In this document: piece by piece, positions 61,418-64,000 of the stretch
Position numbering within the stretch: position 1 is the first letter of the stretch
Layout of the letters: each line of letters starts with the position of its first letter
Assembly: GCF_036898095.1 (NCBI RefSeq)
Contig: NC_090766.1
Span: 31,477,972-31,541,971, forward strand
From: Palaemon carinicauda
Lineage: Eukaryota; Arthropoda; Malacostraca; Decapoda; Palaemonidae
Length of the DNA: 64,000 nt
Reading direction: 5' to 3'
The notes under the pieces: model-generated
Databases searched by the model: none
What the model was told of the DNA's origin: nothing
The model's input: only the letters and a program-made list of their open reading frames with translations
Made by a program: the position numbers and the translations under genes

Positions 61418-64000
<2,583 letters not shown>

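Overview
The window is eukaryotic, animal DNA and looks like a decapod crustacean (shrimp, prawn or crab). The evidence is very long TA, TTA, TC and TATG microsatellites, DIRS, Ty3-type and non-LTR elements nested in each other, AT-rich spacers, and one spliced gene. The species cannot be named from sequence alone.

The only convincing host gene is at 1876-6084: a two-exon nanos homologue. Exon 1 (1876-3873) carries two long arrays of 10-11-residue repeats and the first half of the Nanos zinc-finger domain. Exon 2 (5896-6084) carries the other half, and the frame joins in phase 0. The 2-kb intron is mostly a ~47-bp minisatellite of about 29 units that runs up to the splice acceptor.

The rest is mobile or repeated DNA. 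6.2-8.8 kb: two tRNA-type SINE copies and a 29-bp minisatellite. 8779-15320: a complete DIRS-type tyrosine-recombinase retrotransposon with inverted termini and an internal complementary region. 15.5-19.8 kb: decayed LINE pieces, a TA-flanked DNA transposon and a small TIR element. 19907-31843: an errantivirus-like Ty3 element (LTRs, gag, protease, RT, RNase H, integrase, env) split by a 2.8-kb piggyBac-type element built of ~187-bp satellite-like monomers. 32-35.4 kb: small retroposons, a possible hammerhead ribozyme, a hairpin element and RTE-type LINE remnants. 35.6-38.8 kb: a decayed coiled-coil reading frame followed by a 3-kb array of 45-bp units.

39.5-56.8 kb is one nest. A CR1/L2-group LINE with a 2A-like motif near its N-terminus was split by a Tigger DNA transposon (40606-43322) and by a Ty3-group LTR element (44122-55280). 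In that LTR element integrase lies before reverse transcriptase (Gmr1-like order), and its gag resembles the SCAN domain. Its 5' LTR was in turn split by a gag-only LTR element (44870-49454) with a tRNA-Lys-type primer site. LTR divergence estimated by eye (about 3% outer, 0.6% inner) agrees with the nesting order.

57.0-60.3 kb: a foldback element split by an internally deleted LTR element. 60.5-61.1 kb: a dispersed repeat whose 3' tail resembles that of the LINE. 61.4-64.0 kb: a ~215-bp composite tandem array with embedded TC runs, then a TA run. Almost every element protein has stops, frameshifts or changed catalytic residues, so the elements look immobile. Coordinates and mismatch counts were read by eye.
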